Shown here in pieces: positions 26,384 to 34,871 of a stretch of DNA of 44,013 nucleotides. The notes under the pieces were generated by a model. The model was not told where the DNA came from. It made no database searches and was given only the letters and a program-made list of their open reading frames with translations. The stretch covers positions 1 through 44,013 of the forward strand of contig NZ_ASRV01000167.1 in assembly GCF_000401215.1 (NCBI RefSeq). Direction: 5' to 3'. The first letter of the stretch is position 1. Each line of letters opens with the position of its first letter. Position numbers and translations under genes: made by a program. Source of the stretch: Clostridium sartagoforme AAU1 (GTDB taxonomy: Bacteria; Bacillota; Clostridia; Clostridiales; Clostridiaceae).

Positions 26384-28108
26384 ATGAAATTAATACTAAA
26401 ATATTTAAAAACTATAAGCCATTTATTCTTTTAAACATAATATCGGTATTTGGATTTGCTTTAGTAGAGCTTGGAATTCCTACTATTATGGCTAAGGTTA
26501 TAGACAATGGAATAATCAATAATGATATTACTTATATAAGAAAAATGGGATTTGTTATAGCATTTATATCTATAATTGGAGTTATTGGAACAATATTATT
26601 AGGGTATTGTTCATCTAGAATTTCAACAGGTATTACTAGAGATATAAGAAATGATATATTTAAAAAAGCACAGGAATTTTCGCATACAGAATACGATAAA
26701 TTTGGAGTGTCATCACTTATAACAAGAACTACAAATGATGCTTTTGTTCTTTTACAGTTTACTAATACACTTTTAAGAACAGCTTTACTTACACCTGTAA
26801 TGTTTACTGTAAGTTTAATAATGATACTTAGAACCAGTTTATCATTATCTCTGATTTTAGCCGTAGTAATTCCATTTATAATTTTAGGAGTTGTAGTAAT
26901 AGTAAAAACTTCAGAACCTTTATCAGAAAAATTACAAGAGAGGTTAGATAAACTAAATAGAATTTCTAGAGAAAATCTAACAGGAATAAGGGTAATTAGA
27001 GCTTTTGGAAATGATAAATATGAAGGAAAAAGATTTGAGAAAACTAATGATTTGTATGCAGATACATCTAAAAAGTTAAATAAGCTTATGGCAGTCTCAG
27101 CCTACCTTCTTTTTCTTACTTAACATAGCAATTATTGTTATATTTTGGGTTTCAAGTAAGATGATAAATATAGGAGTACTTCAAGTTGGTCAATTAGTAG
27201 CTTTTATAGAGTATTTATTCCATGCAATGTTTTCTATTATGCTATTTTCAATGGTATTTGTTATGTATCCTAAAGCTCAAGTATCTGCTAATAGAATTAC
27301 CGAGATTTTAAATGAAAATCCTATAATAAAAAATCCTGAAAATGGGATTAAGAAAACAGAAATAAAGGGTGTTATTGAATTTGATAATGTATCATTTACT
27401 TATCCAAATGGAGAAGTTCCTGTTCTTAAAGATATATCCTTTAAAGCTGAAAAGGGAGAAACTATTGCTTTTATAGGAAGTACAGGTAGTGGTAAAAGTA
27501 CATTGATTAATTTAATACCAAGATTTTATGATGTTACCAAAGGAAGTATAAAAATAGACGGAATAGATGTAAGAGAATATGATTTAAAGGCTTTACGTAA
27601 AAAGATAGGTTTTATTCCACAGAAAAATCTTTTGTTTACAGGTAGTATTGCAAGCAACATAAAATTTGGTAAGAAGAATGCCAAAACTGGAGAAATAGAA
27701 TATTCAGCTAAAGTTGCTCAAGCATATGATTTTATTTCTAGTAAACCCAAAAAGTTTGATGAACCAATAAGTGAAGGTGGATCAAATGTATCAGGAGGAC
27801 AAAAGCAGAGGCTTTCAATAGCCAGGGCTATAGTTAGAAAGCCAGAAATATATATTTTTGATGATAGTTTTTCAGCTTTAGATTTTAAAACAGATGCAGT
27901 TTTAAGAAAAAGGCTTAAAGCTGAGACAAGGGATTCGGTAGTATTAATAGTGGCTCAAAGAATAGGTTCTATAATGGATGCTGACAAAATTATTGTATTA
28001 AATGAAGGAGAAGTTGTAGGAATAGGTGCTCATAAGGAACTTTTAAAAAATTGTGAAATATACCATGAAATTGCAATATCACAACTTACAGAGGAGGAAT
28101 TAGCATAA
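26384..28108 (+). pseudogene. ABC exporter half-transporter (degenerate-site subunit) with two single-base frameshifts
   Basis: A type IV ABC exporter subunit: six membrane helices, then the ATPase with Walker A 'GSTGSGKST', signature 'VSGGQKQRLSIARA' and Walker B 'IYIFDDSFSALD', in which Asp replaces the catalytic Glu. The natural start 'MKLILKYLK' (ATG 26384) joins the main frame only if one A is added to the A5 run at 26407-26411. A stop at 27121-27123 is bypassed if one T is removed from the T5 run at 27110-27114, giving 'AYLLFLLNIAIIVIFW'. The two shifts are opposite, so the original frame returns. The rest looks intact. It pairs with the next gene (TAATG overlap) as a heterodimer of the BmrCD/LmrCD kind. 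Confidence 0.8.
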
Positions 28109-29910
28109 TGAATAAATTCAAGTTAGTAGTAAAAAAGATTTCTCCTTTTGTTAATAAGTATAAATGGTCTTTCTTCGGAGCTATTTTATTTATAATTTCA
28201 TCAGCAGTTTTTGTAGCAATAGCGCCAAGAACTGAAGGATTAATAATTACTCAATTAATTAAAGATGTTGAAGATATGGTAAAAGGAGTTACCGGGGCTT
28301 CAGTTAACTTTAATTATATAATTAAAGTATTAATATTGCTATTTCTGATTTATATAGGAAGTGCTGGCTCAACTTTTATAGCAAGCTTTTTATTAACAAA
28401 TGCAATTCAAAATACTATGAGGGATATTAGAAATGAAGTTCAAAGAAAAATAAGTAGACTTCCTATAAGATATTTTGATAGTCATAGTTATGGTGATGTG
28501 CTAAGTAGAATTACAAATGATGTTGATACTATTTCAAATGCATTACAGCAAAGCTTTATTCAAGTAATAAATGCTATTTTATCACTAAGCTTAGCTCTTA
28601 TAATGATGTACTCAATTAATGTTAAACTTGCAATATTAGCAACTCTAATAATACCATTAAGTATTTTAATTACTAATATAATAGTAAAAAAATCACAAGG
28701 GTTATTTAATAAGCAACAAGCAGCTTTAGGAAGACTTAATGGAAGAGTTCAAGAAATGTATACTGGCTTTAATGAAATAAAGTTATATGGTAAAGAAGAA
28801 GATTCATTAAGTGATTTTATAGAAGCAAATGAAGAATTGTGTGCAGCAGGCTTTAAAGCTCAATTTATATCAAGTATCATGTCGCCTTTAGTAAGTCTTG
28901 TTAGCTATTTAGGAATAGCAGCAATAGGTGTTGTAGGTGCTATAACAGTAATATCAGGAGGCATAACTGTTGGTAATCTTCAAGCATTTATACGTTATAT
29001 TTGGCAAATAAATCAACCTTTATCTCAAGTAACTCAATTATCATCAGCAATACAATCAGCAGTAGCTGCAGCTCATAGGGTAATTGAATTTTTAGAGGAA
29101 GAAGAAGAGGTGAAAGTTTCAAATAATACTAATAAACTTGAAAATCCAAAAGGAAATGTAAGTTTTGAAAATGTAAAGTTTGGGTACAATGAAGATAAGA
29201 TATTAATAGAAGATTTAAGTGCAGAGATTAAAAGTGGTCAAATGGTAGCTATAGTTGGACCAACTGGAGCAGGTAAAACTACTTTAATTAACCTTTTAAT
29301 GAGATTTTATGAAATTCAAAGCGGCTCAATTAAAATTGATGGTGTAGATATAAAAGATATGAAACGCGAAGATTTAAGAGCTATGTTTGGTATGGTTCTT
29401 CAAGATACTTGGTTATTTAATGGAAGTATTTATGATAATATTGAATATGGTAGATTTGGTGCATCAAAAGAAGAAATAATAGAAGCTGCTAAGATTGCAA
29501 ATGTTCATCACTTTATTAAGACCTTGCCAGATGGATATAATATGATTTTAAACGAAGAGGCATCAAATATATCTCAAGGAGAAAAACAACTTTTAACTAT
29601 AGCTAGGGCAATACTTAAAGATCCGGCTATATTAATTTTAGACGAAGCTACAAGTTCGGTAGATACTAGATTAGAATTATTACTACAAAAAGCTATGAGA
29701 AATATAATGAAGGGTAGAACTAGTTTTGTTATAGCGCATAGACTTTCAACAATAAAAAGTGCTGATTTAATACTAGTAATTAACAATGGAAATATAATAG
29801 AGCAAGGAACTCATGAAGAGTTAATTAAGCAAGACGGTTTTTATAAAGATCTTTATAATAGTCAATTTGCAGATAAAGAAGATACTAATATTAACTTATT
29901 CACATCATAA
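28108..29910 (+). CDS. ABC exporter half-transporter (catalytic-site subunit)
   Basis: A 600-aa type IV exporter subunit: six membrane helices (about 1-320) followed by an ATPase domain with Walker A 'GPTGAGKTT' (384-392), Q-loop 'VLQDTWLF', a non-standard signature 'ISQGEKQLLTIARA' (SQG for SGG) and Walker B 'LILDEATSSVD' with catalytic Glu. With its partner it should form a heterodimer having one complete and one degenerate ATP site, like the multidrug exporters BmrCD and LmrCD. The substrate cannot be read from sequence. The start codon overlaps the partner's stop. Confidence 0.9.
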   Translation: MNKFKLVVKKISPFVNKYKWSFFGAILFIISSAVFVAIAPRTEGLIITQLIKDVEDMVKGVTGASVNFNYIIKVLILLFLIYIGSAGSTFIASFLLTNAIQNTMRDIRNEVQRKISRLPIRYFDSHSYGDVLSRITNDVDTISNALQQSFIQVINAILSLSLALIMMYSINVKLAILATLIIPLSILITNIIVKKSQGLFNKQQAALGRLNGRVQEMYTGFNEIKLYGKEEDSLSDFIEANEELCAAGFKAQFISSIMSPLVSLVSYLGIAAIGVVGAITVISGGITVGNLQAFIRYIWQINQPLSQVTQLSSAIQSAVAAAHRVIEFLEEEEEVKVSNNTNKLENPKGNVSFENVKFGYNEDKILIEDLSAEIKSGQMVAIVGPTGAGKTTLINLLMRFYEIQSGSIKIDGVDIKDMKREDLRAMFGMVLQDTWLFNGSIYDNIEYGRFGASKEEIIEAAKIANVHHFIKTLPDGYNMILNEEASNISQGEKQLLTIARAILKDPAILILDEATSSVDTRLELLLQKAMRNIMKGRTSFVIAHRLSTIKSADLILVINNGNIIEQGTHEELIKQDGFYKDLYNSQFADKEDTNINLFTS

Positions 29911-29911
29911 T

Positions 29912-29970
29912 AACAATATATTGTATATTTTTAAAAATACTATGGATAAATACACAATATGTAGTATAAT
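29912..29970 (+). promoter_or_regulatory. Two NrdR boxes and promoter of the ribonucleotide reductase gene
   Basis: AACAATATATTGTA (29912-29925) and ACACAATATGTAGT (29952-29965) both fit the NrdR box (about ACACWATATWTWGT). Their centres are 40 bp apart, close to four helical turns. The second abuts the probable -10 box TATAAT (29965-29970). NrdR represses ribonucleotide reductase genes when dATP fills its ATP-cone, and the gene 70 bp downstream is one. Confidence 0.7.
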
Positions 29971-30039
29971 TATATAGATGGATAAATAATGAAATTTATC
30001 TAGTATTATTAATTTAACTATAATTTATGAGGTGTTAAT

Positions 30040-32397
30040 ATGAAAGTAAGAAAAAGAGATGGAAACTTAGTAGATTTTACTAAGGATAAAATAGTTAAGG
30101 CAATTGAAAAGGCAATGGAAGAAACTAAAATTGGAGTAGATCATAATTTAAGTGAGCAAATAGCAAATGAGGTATTTATAAGTTTATCTAATAGACCTGA
30201 AAAGTATCATGAAGTTGAAGATATACAAGATGTTGTAGAGTTCAAATTGATGGATAGTGAAAGAAAAGATGTAGCAAAAAGATATATAATATATAGAAGT
30301 GAAAAAGAAAAAGAAAGAAGAAAAAATTTAAGTAAAGAAGCCTATAAGATGATAAAAGATGATTTTGTAAGCAAATACAAACACAATTCATCTCCTATGG
30401 GTCAATTAGGTAACTTTGTTTATTATAGAACATATTCTAGATTTCTTATGGAACAAGGAAGAAGAGAGTATTGGTGGGAAACTGTAAGAAGAGCTGTAGA
30501 ATATAATACTTCTATAGTGCCAACATCAAAGGAAGAAGCAGAAAAACTATATGATAATGTATTTAACCTTAGGCAATTTTTATCTGGAAGAACTTTTTGG
30601 GTAGGAAATACAAATGTTTCTAAGCAATATCCTATGAGTAATTTTAATTGTGCATTCCAAAAAATTGATTCATTCCAGGCTTTTACAGATTTGTTTTATT
30701 TACTTATGATAGGTTCTGGAGTTGGAGTAAGAGTTCTTAGAGAAGATGTAAATAAGATACCTAAACTTAGAACTAATTATAAATTAATTCATAAGGATTA
30801 TATAGAGAAGCCTAAAATCCTTAGAGAAGATAGTACATCATTGGTTTTTTATAATAATACTTCAGCTGAAATTGTAATAGGAGATTCAAAAGAAGGCTGG
30901 GTTCAAGCACTAGAGCACTTCTTAAATCTTGTTGGAAGAAGTCAATATAGAAATATAAATACAATAATTATAGATTATTCTCATGTAAGACCAAAAGGAG
31001 AAAGACTTAGAACCTTTGGAGGTACAGCATCAGGACATGAAAGCTTAAAAAACATGTTCTACAAAATTGATAAGGTAATAAAAAGAAAATCACTTTTATT
31101 AGAAAAAGATAATATTAAGCTTTCACCTATAGACTGTTTAGACATTGCTAACATTATTGGAGAAAATGTTGTAGTAGGTGGCGTTAGAAGAACCGCTGAA
31201 ATGGTAATAATTGATGCTAATGATGAAGAATGTATAGAAGCAAAATCTAATTTATATAAGCAAGAAGATGGCAAGTGGAGTGTTAATAAAGATTTAATTC
31301 ATAGACAAATGAGCAATAATTCAATTTATTATACAAAGAAGCCATCTAGAGAAAGATTGAAATGGAATATAGAAAAAATGAGATATTCAGGGGAACCAGG
31401 ATGGATAAATGCTGAAGCTGCTGAGAAGAGAAGGCCAAATATGAATGGAGTTAATCCATGTGGTGAAATATTATTAGATTCACAAGGCTTATGTAATTTA
31501 ACAACTGTAAATGTATTTGCTTTTGTTAAAGAAAATGGAAGCTTAGATGAAAAAGCATTACTTGAAGCACAAAGATTATCAGCAAGAGCAGGATATAGAA
31601 TGACTTGTGTAGAACTTGAACTTCCAGACTGGGATAGAGTACAGCAAAGAGATAAATTAATTGGATGTTCATTAACTGGATGGCAAGACATGATAAATGC
31701 AACTAGCTTTACTAAGGAGCAAGAAGCAGAATTGCTTAGAAAACTAAAAAAGGCAGCAAAAGATGCCGCATTAGAGTATGCTAAGGAATTAGGACAAAAT
31801 GAACCACTTTTAGTAACTACAATTAAACCAGAAGGTACATTATCTCAATTACCTACAGTATCAAGTGGAGTGCATTATTCACATTCACCATACTTTATAA
31901 GACGTGTTAGAATATCAAGTGATGATCCATTAGTTAAAGTATGTGAGGAATTAGGCTATCCAGTAGTACCAGAGGTAGGCCAAAGTATTGAAAATTGCAC
32001 AACTAAAGTAGTGGAATTCCCAGTTAAGGCTCCAGAAGGAAAAACTAAGTATGAAGTAAGTGCTATAGAACAACTTGAAAATTACAAGATGTTTATGGAA
32101 AACTATGTTGAGCATAATTGTTCAATAACTGTTCATGTTAGAAATCATGAGTGGGAAGAAGTTGAACAGTGGGTATGGGATAATTGGGATTCAGTTGTTG
32201 CTGTATCATTCCTGCCACTAGATGATAGTTTTTATGAGTTATTACCATATGAAGCTATAAATAAGGAAGAATATGAAAAGAGAGTGAAAGAAATGAAGCC
32301 TTTTGTACCTTCATTAATATCTAAATACGAAAAAGAAGAGGTCGAATTTGATATTGGAAATGAAGGGTGCGAAGGTGGAATTTGTCCTATTAGATAA
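30040..32397 (+). CDS. nrdJ: Adenosylcobalamin-dependent ribonucleoside-triphosphate reductase (class II, monomeric)
   Basis: A 785-aa enzyme that reduces ribonucleoside triphosphates to deoxynucleotides with a B12 radical and no oxygen need. Residues 1-90 are an ATP-cone ('MKVRKRDGNLVDFTKDKI'). The redox cysteines are C204 ('NFNCAFQ') and C485 ('LCNL'); the thiyl cysteine is C474 in 'NPCGEILLD'. The C-terminal shuttle pair is C777 and C782. The spacings C474-C485 (11) and C777-C782 (5) equal those of the Lactobacillus leichmannii enzyme (C408-C419, C731-C736). I see no cobalamin riboswitch; control seems to be through NrdR. Confidence 0.95.
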   Translation: MKVRKRDGNLVDFTKDKIVKAIEKAMEETKIGVDHNLSEQIANEVFISLSNRPEKYHEVEDIQDVVEFKLMDSERKDVAKRYIIYRSEKEKERRKNLSKEAYKMIKDDFVSKYKHNSSPMGQLGNFVYYRTYSRFLMEQGRREYWWETVRRAVEYNTSIVPTSKEEAEKLYDNVFNLRQFLSGRTFWVGNTNVSKQYPMSNFNCAFQKIDSFQAFTDLFYLLMIGSGVGVRVLREDVNKIPKLRTNYKLIHKDYIEKPKILREDSTSLVFYNNTSAEIVIGDSKEGWVQALEHFLNLVGRSQYRNINTIIIDYSHVRPKGERLRTFGGTASGHESLKNMFYKIDKVIKRKSLLLEKDNIKLSPIDCLDIANIIGENVVVGGVRRTAEMVIIDANDEECIEAKSNLYKQEDGKWSVNKDLIHRQMSNNSIYYTKKPSRERLKWNIEKMRYSGEPGWINAEAAEKRRPNMNGVNPCGEILLDSQGLCNLTTVNVFAFVKENGSLDEKALLEAQRLSARAGYRMTCVELELPDWDRVQQRDKLIGCSLTGWQDMINATSFTKEQEAELLRKLKKAAKDAALEYAKELGQNEPLLVTTIKPEGTLSQLPTVSSGVHYSHSPYFIRRVRISSDDPLVKVCEELGYPVVPEVGQSIENCTTKVVEFPVKAPEGKTKYEVSAIEQLENYKMFMENYVEHNCSITVHVRNHEWEEVEQWVWDNWDSVVAVSFLPLDDSFYELLPYEAINKEEYEKRVKEMKPFVPSLISKYEKEEVEFDIGNEGCEGGICPIR

Positions 32398-32414
32398 ATA
32401 AAGGAGTAAGATAT

Positions 32415-33035
32415 ATGAAGGTATTATTAGTAAATGGAAGTTCACATTTAAATGGATGTACTTATACTGCGCTTTTAGAAGTAGTAAAAGAATTAGAAAA
32501 AGAAAATATTGAAACAGAAATATTTCAGTTAGGAAATAAGCCTATAGCTGGATGTATTGGATGTGGTGCATGTCGAGATAGTAAAAGATGTTTTAGAAAT
32601 GATATAGTTAATGAATTTTTGGACAAGGCTAAAGACGCAGATGGATTTATATATGGATCACCTGTACATTATGCTTCAGCTTCAGGAATGTTAACTTCAT
32701 TTTTAGATAGAGTTTATTATAGTGATGGTAGTATATTTAAAAATAAGCCAGGTGCAGCTATAGTTAGTTGTCGTCGTGGTGGAGCAAGTTCAGCTTTCGA
32801 TCAAATAAACAAATATTTTACAATTAGCTGTATGCCAATTGTATCTTCTCAATATTGGAATATGGTTCATGGAAATACAAGAGAAGAAGTGCTTCAAGAT
32901 AAAGAAGGAATGCAAACAATGAGGACTCTTGGGAAAAATATGGCTTGGCTTCTTAGATGTATAGAAGCCGGTAAAAATGCAGGGATAGAATATCCAAAAA
33001 GAGAAGAAACAGTTAGAACTAACTTTATAAGATAA
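32415..33035 (+). CDS. NAD(P)H-dependent FMN reductase / flavodoxin-fold oxidoreductase
   Basis: A 206-aa cytoplasmic flavoprotein. The N-terminal 'VNGSSHLNGCTYTALLEV' is the FMN phosphate loop, and 'YGSPVHYASASGMLTSFLDR' is the second flavin-binding stretch of the NADPH-dependent FMN reductase family. A cysteine cluster 'AGCIGCGACRDSKRC' near residue 50 resembles that of iron-sulfur flavoproteins, but this length is common for plain members as well. It lies 17 bp after the reductase gene and is probably co-transcribed; a link to reductant supply is only inference. Confidence 0.85.
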   Translation: MKVLLVNGSSHLNGCTYTALLEVVKELEKENIETEIFQLGNKPIAGCIGCGACRDSKRCFRNDIVNEFLDKAKDADGFIYGSPVHYASASGMLTSFLDRVYYSDGSIFKNKPGAAIVSCRRGGASSAFDQINKYFTISCMPIVSSQYWNMVHGNTREEVLQDKEGMQTMRTLGKNMAWLLRCIEAGKNAGIEYPKREETVRTNFIR

Positions 33036-33126
33036 AGTTAAATATATAAGTTTGCTTATGACCTTGATTTGCTCCAAGTCAACGCAAACTTACATATTTT
33101 CACTTAAAACTGAAGGAAATTATAAA

Positions 33127-33168
33127 AAGACTATTACTCATTAAAAATAAGTAATAGTCTTAGCTTTT
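33127..33168 (+). terminator. Intrinsic terminator after the FMN reductase gene
   Basis: AAGACTATTACT (33127-33138) pairs perfectly with AGTAATAGTCTT (33150-33161); AGCTTTT follows. The stem is strong and the T tail is modest. Confidence 0.7.
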
Positions 33169-33184
33169 CCTAGAAAATTATCCA

Positions 33185-33356
33185 AAATACCGGTACTCCA
33201 ATTTTGATCCCTATCTCTCGATAGGTGGGTGTCCTCACAGATATCTCAATCTCCTTCAATGCCGTCTAAGGGCCTCACATGATGGTACATTTCCTTATCT
33301 AAATATCGAACTCCCGTAGCAAATGTGTAGGTTCAAAATAGGAGCTTAACGCATAT
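33185..33356 (-). ncRNA. Structured RNA candidate, probably 6S RNA
   Basis: A conspicuous GC-richer patch in a 608-bp gene-free gap, with no open frame. Read on the minus strand, CTCCTATTTTGA (33344-33333) pairs with TCAAAATTGGAG (33207-33196) to close a ~150-nt domain. On the 3' strand inside this stem is a small hairpin, CCTATC-GAGA-GATAGG (33225-33210). CCTACACA pairs with TGTGAGG further in. A closing stem, an open bubble with a hairpin on its 3' strand, and a long terminal arm form the 6S layout. The segment GGAGTTCGATATTTA also recalls the 5' bubble of E. coli 6S (GAGCCGATATTT). Ends are approximate. The remainder of the gap, 33357-33643, holds only AT-rich sequence with a T7 run. Confidence 0.5.
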
Positions 33357-33643
33357 TTCAGAACTTTTAAAAAGTTTTTTTCAAGTTAGCTCTTCTTTAT
33401 GAAATTATAATAACACTTTTAATTTATATGTTCAATAGATTTTAACTAGGGAATTTAATTATAAAATTCCAAGATTTTAATAAAATATCATTATAGAGCA
33501 TTCTTCTCAAACAAAATTAAGTTTTTGCAAAATTTGACATGAAAAAAACTTTGTAATAGAATTTTATTAGATGGGTACATTTGTAAAAAATATAACTATA
33601 TTACAAATACAAAAAATTTACTTTACGCAGAGGAGAGGCATAT

Positions 33644-34702
33644 ATGGGGTTATTTGATAGGTTAAGGGAACCTGTGTTTTTAAAGGAAAGTAGTAAAGCT
33701 ATAGAGCAAATAGAAAAGTTAAAGGAATTAGAACCAAAATTAAATTCTGAAGGAAAAGAAAAAATTAAAAAAGAAATAAAATGCATTGAGTATGGAATCA
33801 TAGGTGAAAAAAATATTGAGTTTGAACTAAGAAATAGTCATATGCCAATGTATATAATACATGATTTATATATAGAAAGTGATGACTTGAGTTCTCAAAT
33901 AGATTATCTAGTTATTACAAAAAAGATTTGTTTTGTAATTGAGTGTAAAAATTTATTTGGAAATATAGAAATAAATAATCAAGGTGACTTTATTAGAAAT
34001 ATGGATTTCGGTAGTAAGAAAATTAAAGAAGGAATATACTCACCAATAACTCAGAATGAGAGACACTTAAAGTTAATGAAAAAAATAGCTATAGAAAATA
34101 AGTCAAATGTAATAATGAAATTTATTACAGATAAGCTATTTGAAAGTTCATATAAGACAGTAGTAGTTTTAGCTAATCCTAAAACTTTACTTAATTCAAG
34201 ATTTGCAAAGAAAGAAATTAAGGATAAGGTTATTAGGGCAGATCAATTAGTTAGCTATATAAAAGATAATTACAATAAATCTAAAGAACTAGAAATGTCA
34301 GAGAAAGCATTATTTTCTTGGGCAGAATCCTTTCTTAAAATTCATAAAGAAAAAGATATATCTTACTTAGAAAAATATAATAAATATTTAGTTGAAGATG
34401 GCAAAACAGATTATATAAAAAGCAATATAAATATAGTTAAAGAAACTTATAATAAATACATAAGTAATAAAGTAAATATAGAAGATACAGAAATTTATAA
34501 GGAATTAAAATCTTTTCGGTTAAATAAAAGTAGGCAAGAAAATATAAAACCATATTTTATATACAATAATGAACAATTAAATGATTTAATTTCTAAAATG
34601 CCATTAAGTAATGAAGAATTAAAAAAGGTATCTGGATTTGGAGACGTGAAGATAAGTAAGTATGGGGAAGATATTATTAATATAATTAAAAAGTACCTAT
34701 AA
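33644..34702 (+). CDS. NERD-domain nuclease-like protein with C-terminal HRDC domain
   Basis: A 352-aa protein. A coiled, charged N-terminus (about 15-48) precedes a nuclease-related domain (about 50-160) with the PD-(D/E)xK-type pattern E55 ('GIIGEKNIEFEL'), D87 ('SSQIDYLV') and E100-x-K102 ('FVIECKN'). The last ~65 residues ('LNDLISKMPLSNEELKKV' followed by 'GFGDVKISKYGEDI') look like an HRDC nucleic-acid-binding domain. It is therefore a plausible DNA- or RNA-processing enzyme. NERD proteins are often found with mobile or defence genes, and this one begins such an island. The ATG follows GAGGAGAGG. Its biological role is unknown. Confidence 0.82.
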   Translation: MGLFDRLREPVFLKESSKAIEQIEKLKELEPKLNSEGKEKIKKEIKCIEYGIIGEKNIEFELRNSHMPMYIIHDLYIESDDLSSQIDYLVITKKICFVIECKNLFGNIEINNQGDFIRNMDFGSKKIKEGIYSPITQNERHLKLMKKIAIENKSNVIMKFITDKLFESSYKTVVVLANPKTLLNSRFAKKEIKDKVIRADQLVSYIKDNYNKSKELEMSEKALFSWAESFLKIHKEKDISYLEKYNKYLVEDGKTDYIKSNINIVKETYNKYISNKVNIEDTEIYKELKSFRLNKSRQENIKPYFIYNNEQLNDLISKMPLSNEELKKVSGFGDVKISKYGEDIINIIKKYL

Positions 34703-34804
34703 ATAATTAATATATAGTACTAGATATTGATTTCTATAATTTTAGTAATAAAGGAGTCAATTAGAGTACATTCTTATTAATAGTTATAAGTTTTATACTG
34801 AAAT

Positions 34805-34852
34805 TTTAAATTATATAGAATATTTAGTATAATAATCTATATAGAGATTATT
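34805..34852 (+). promoter_or_regulatory. Promoter of the Sau3AI-like gene with an overlapping inverted repeat
   Basis: TTTAAA (34805-34810), 17 bp, TATAAT (34828-34833). An inverted repeat AATAATCT (34831-34838) / AGATTATT (34845-34852) overlaps the -10 box and the expected transcription start, a place where a repressor could delay endonuclease expression. No separate control-protein gene is evident nearby. Confidence 0.45.
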
Positions 34853-34871
34853 ATGTGGAGGATGAAAAATT

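Noticed and set aside
29911-30039. Cobalamin riboswitch before the B12-dependent reductase gene
   Set aside because: The 129-bp leader is too short and AT-rich and lacks the B12-box; two NrdR boxes explain the region.
33044-33090. Imperfect repeat around 33044-33095 (AAGTTTGC and GCAAACTT) as a terminator or attachment site
   Set aside because: The arms GTTTGC and GCAAAC do pair, but they are far apart with no T tail; the nearby hairpin at 33127-33168 is the better terminator and no second copy suggests an att site.
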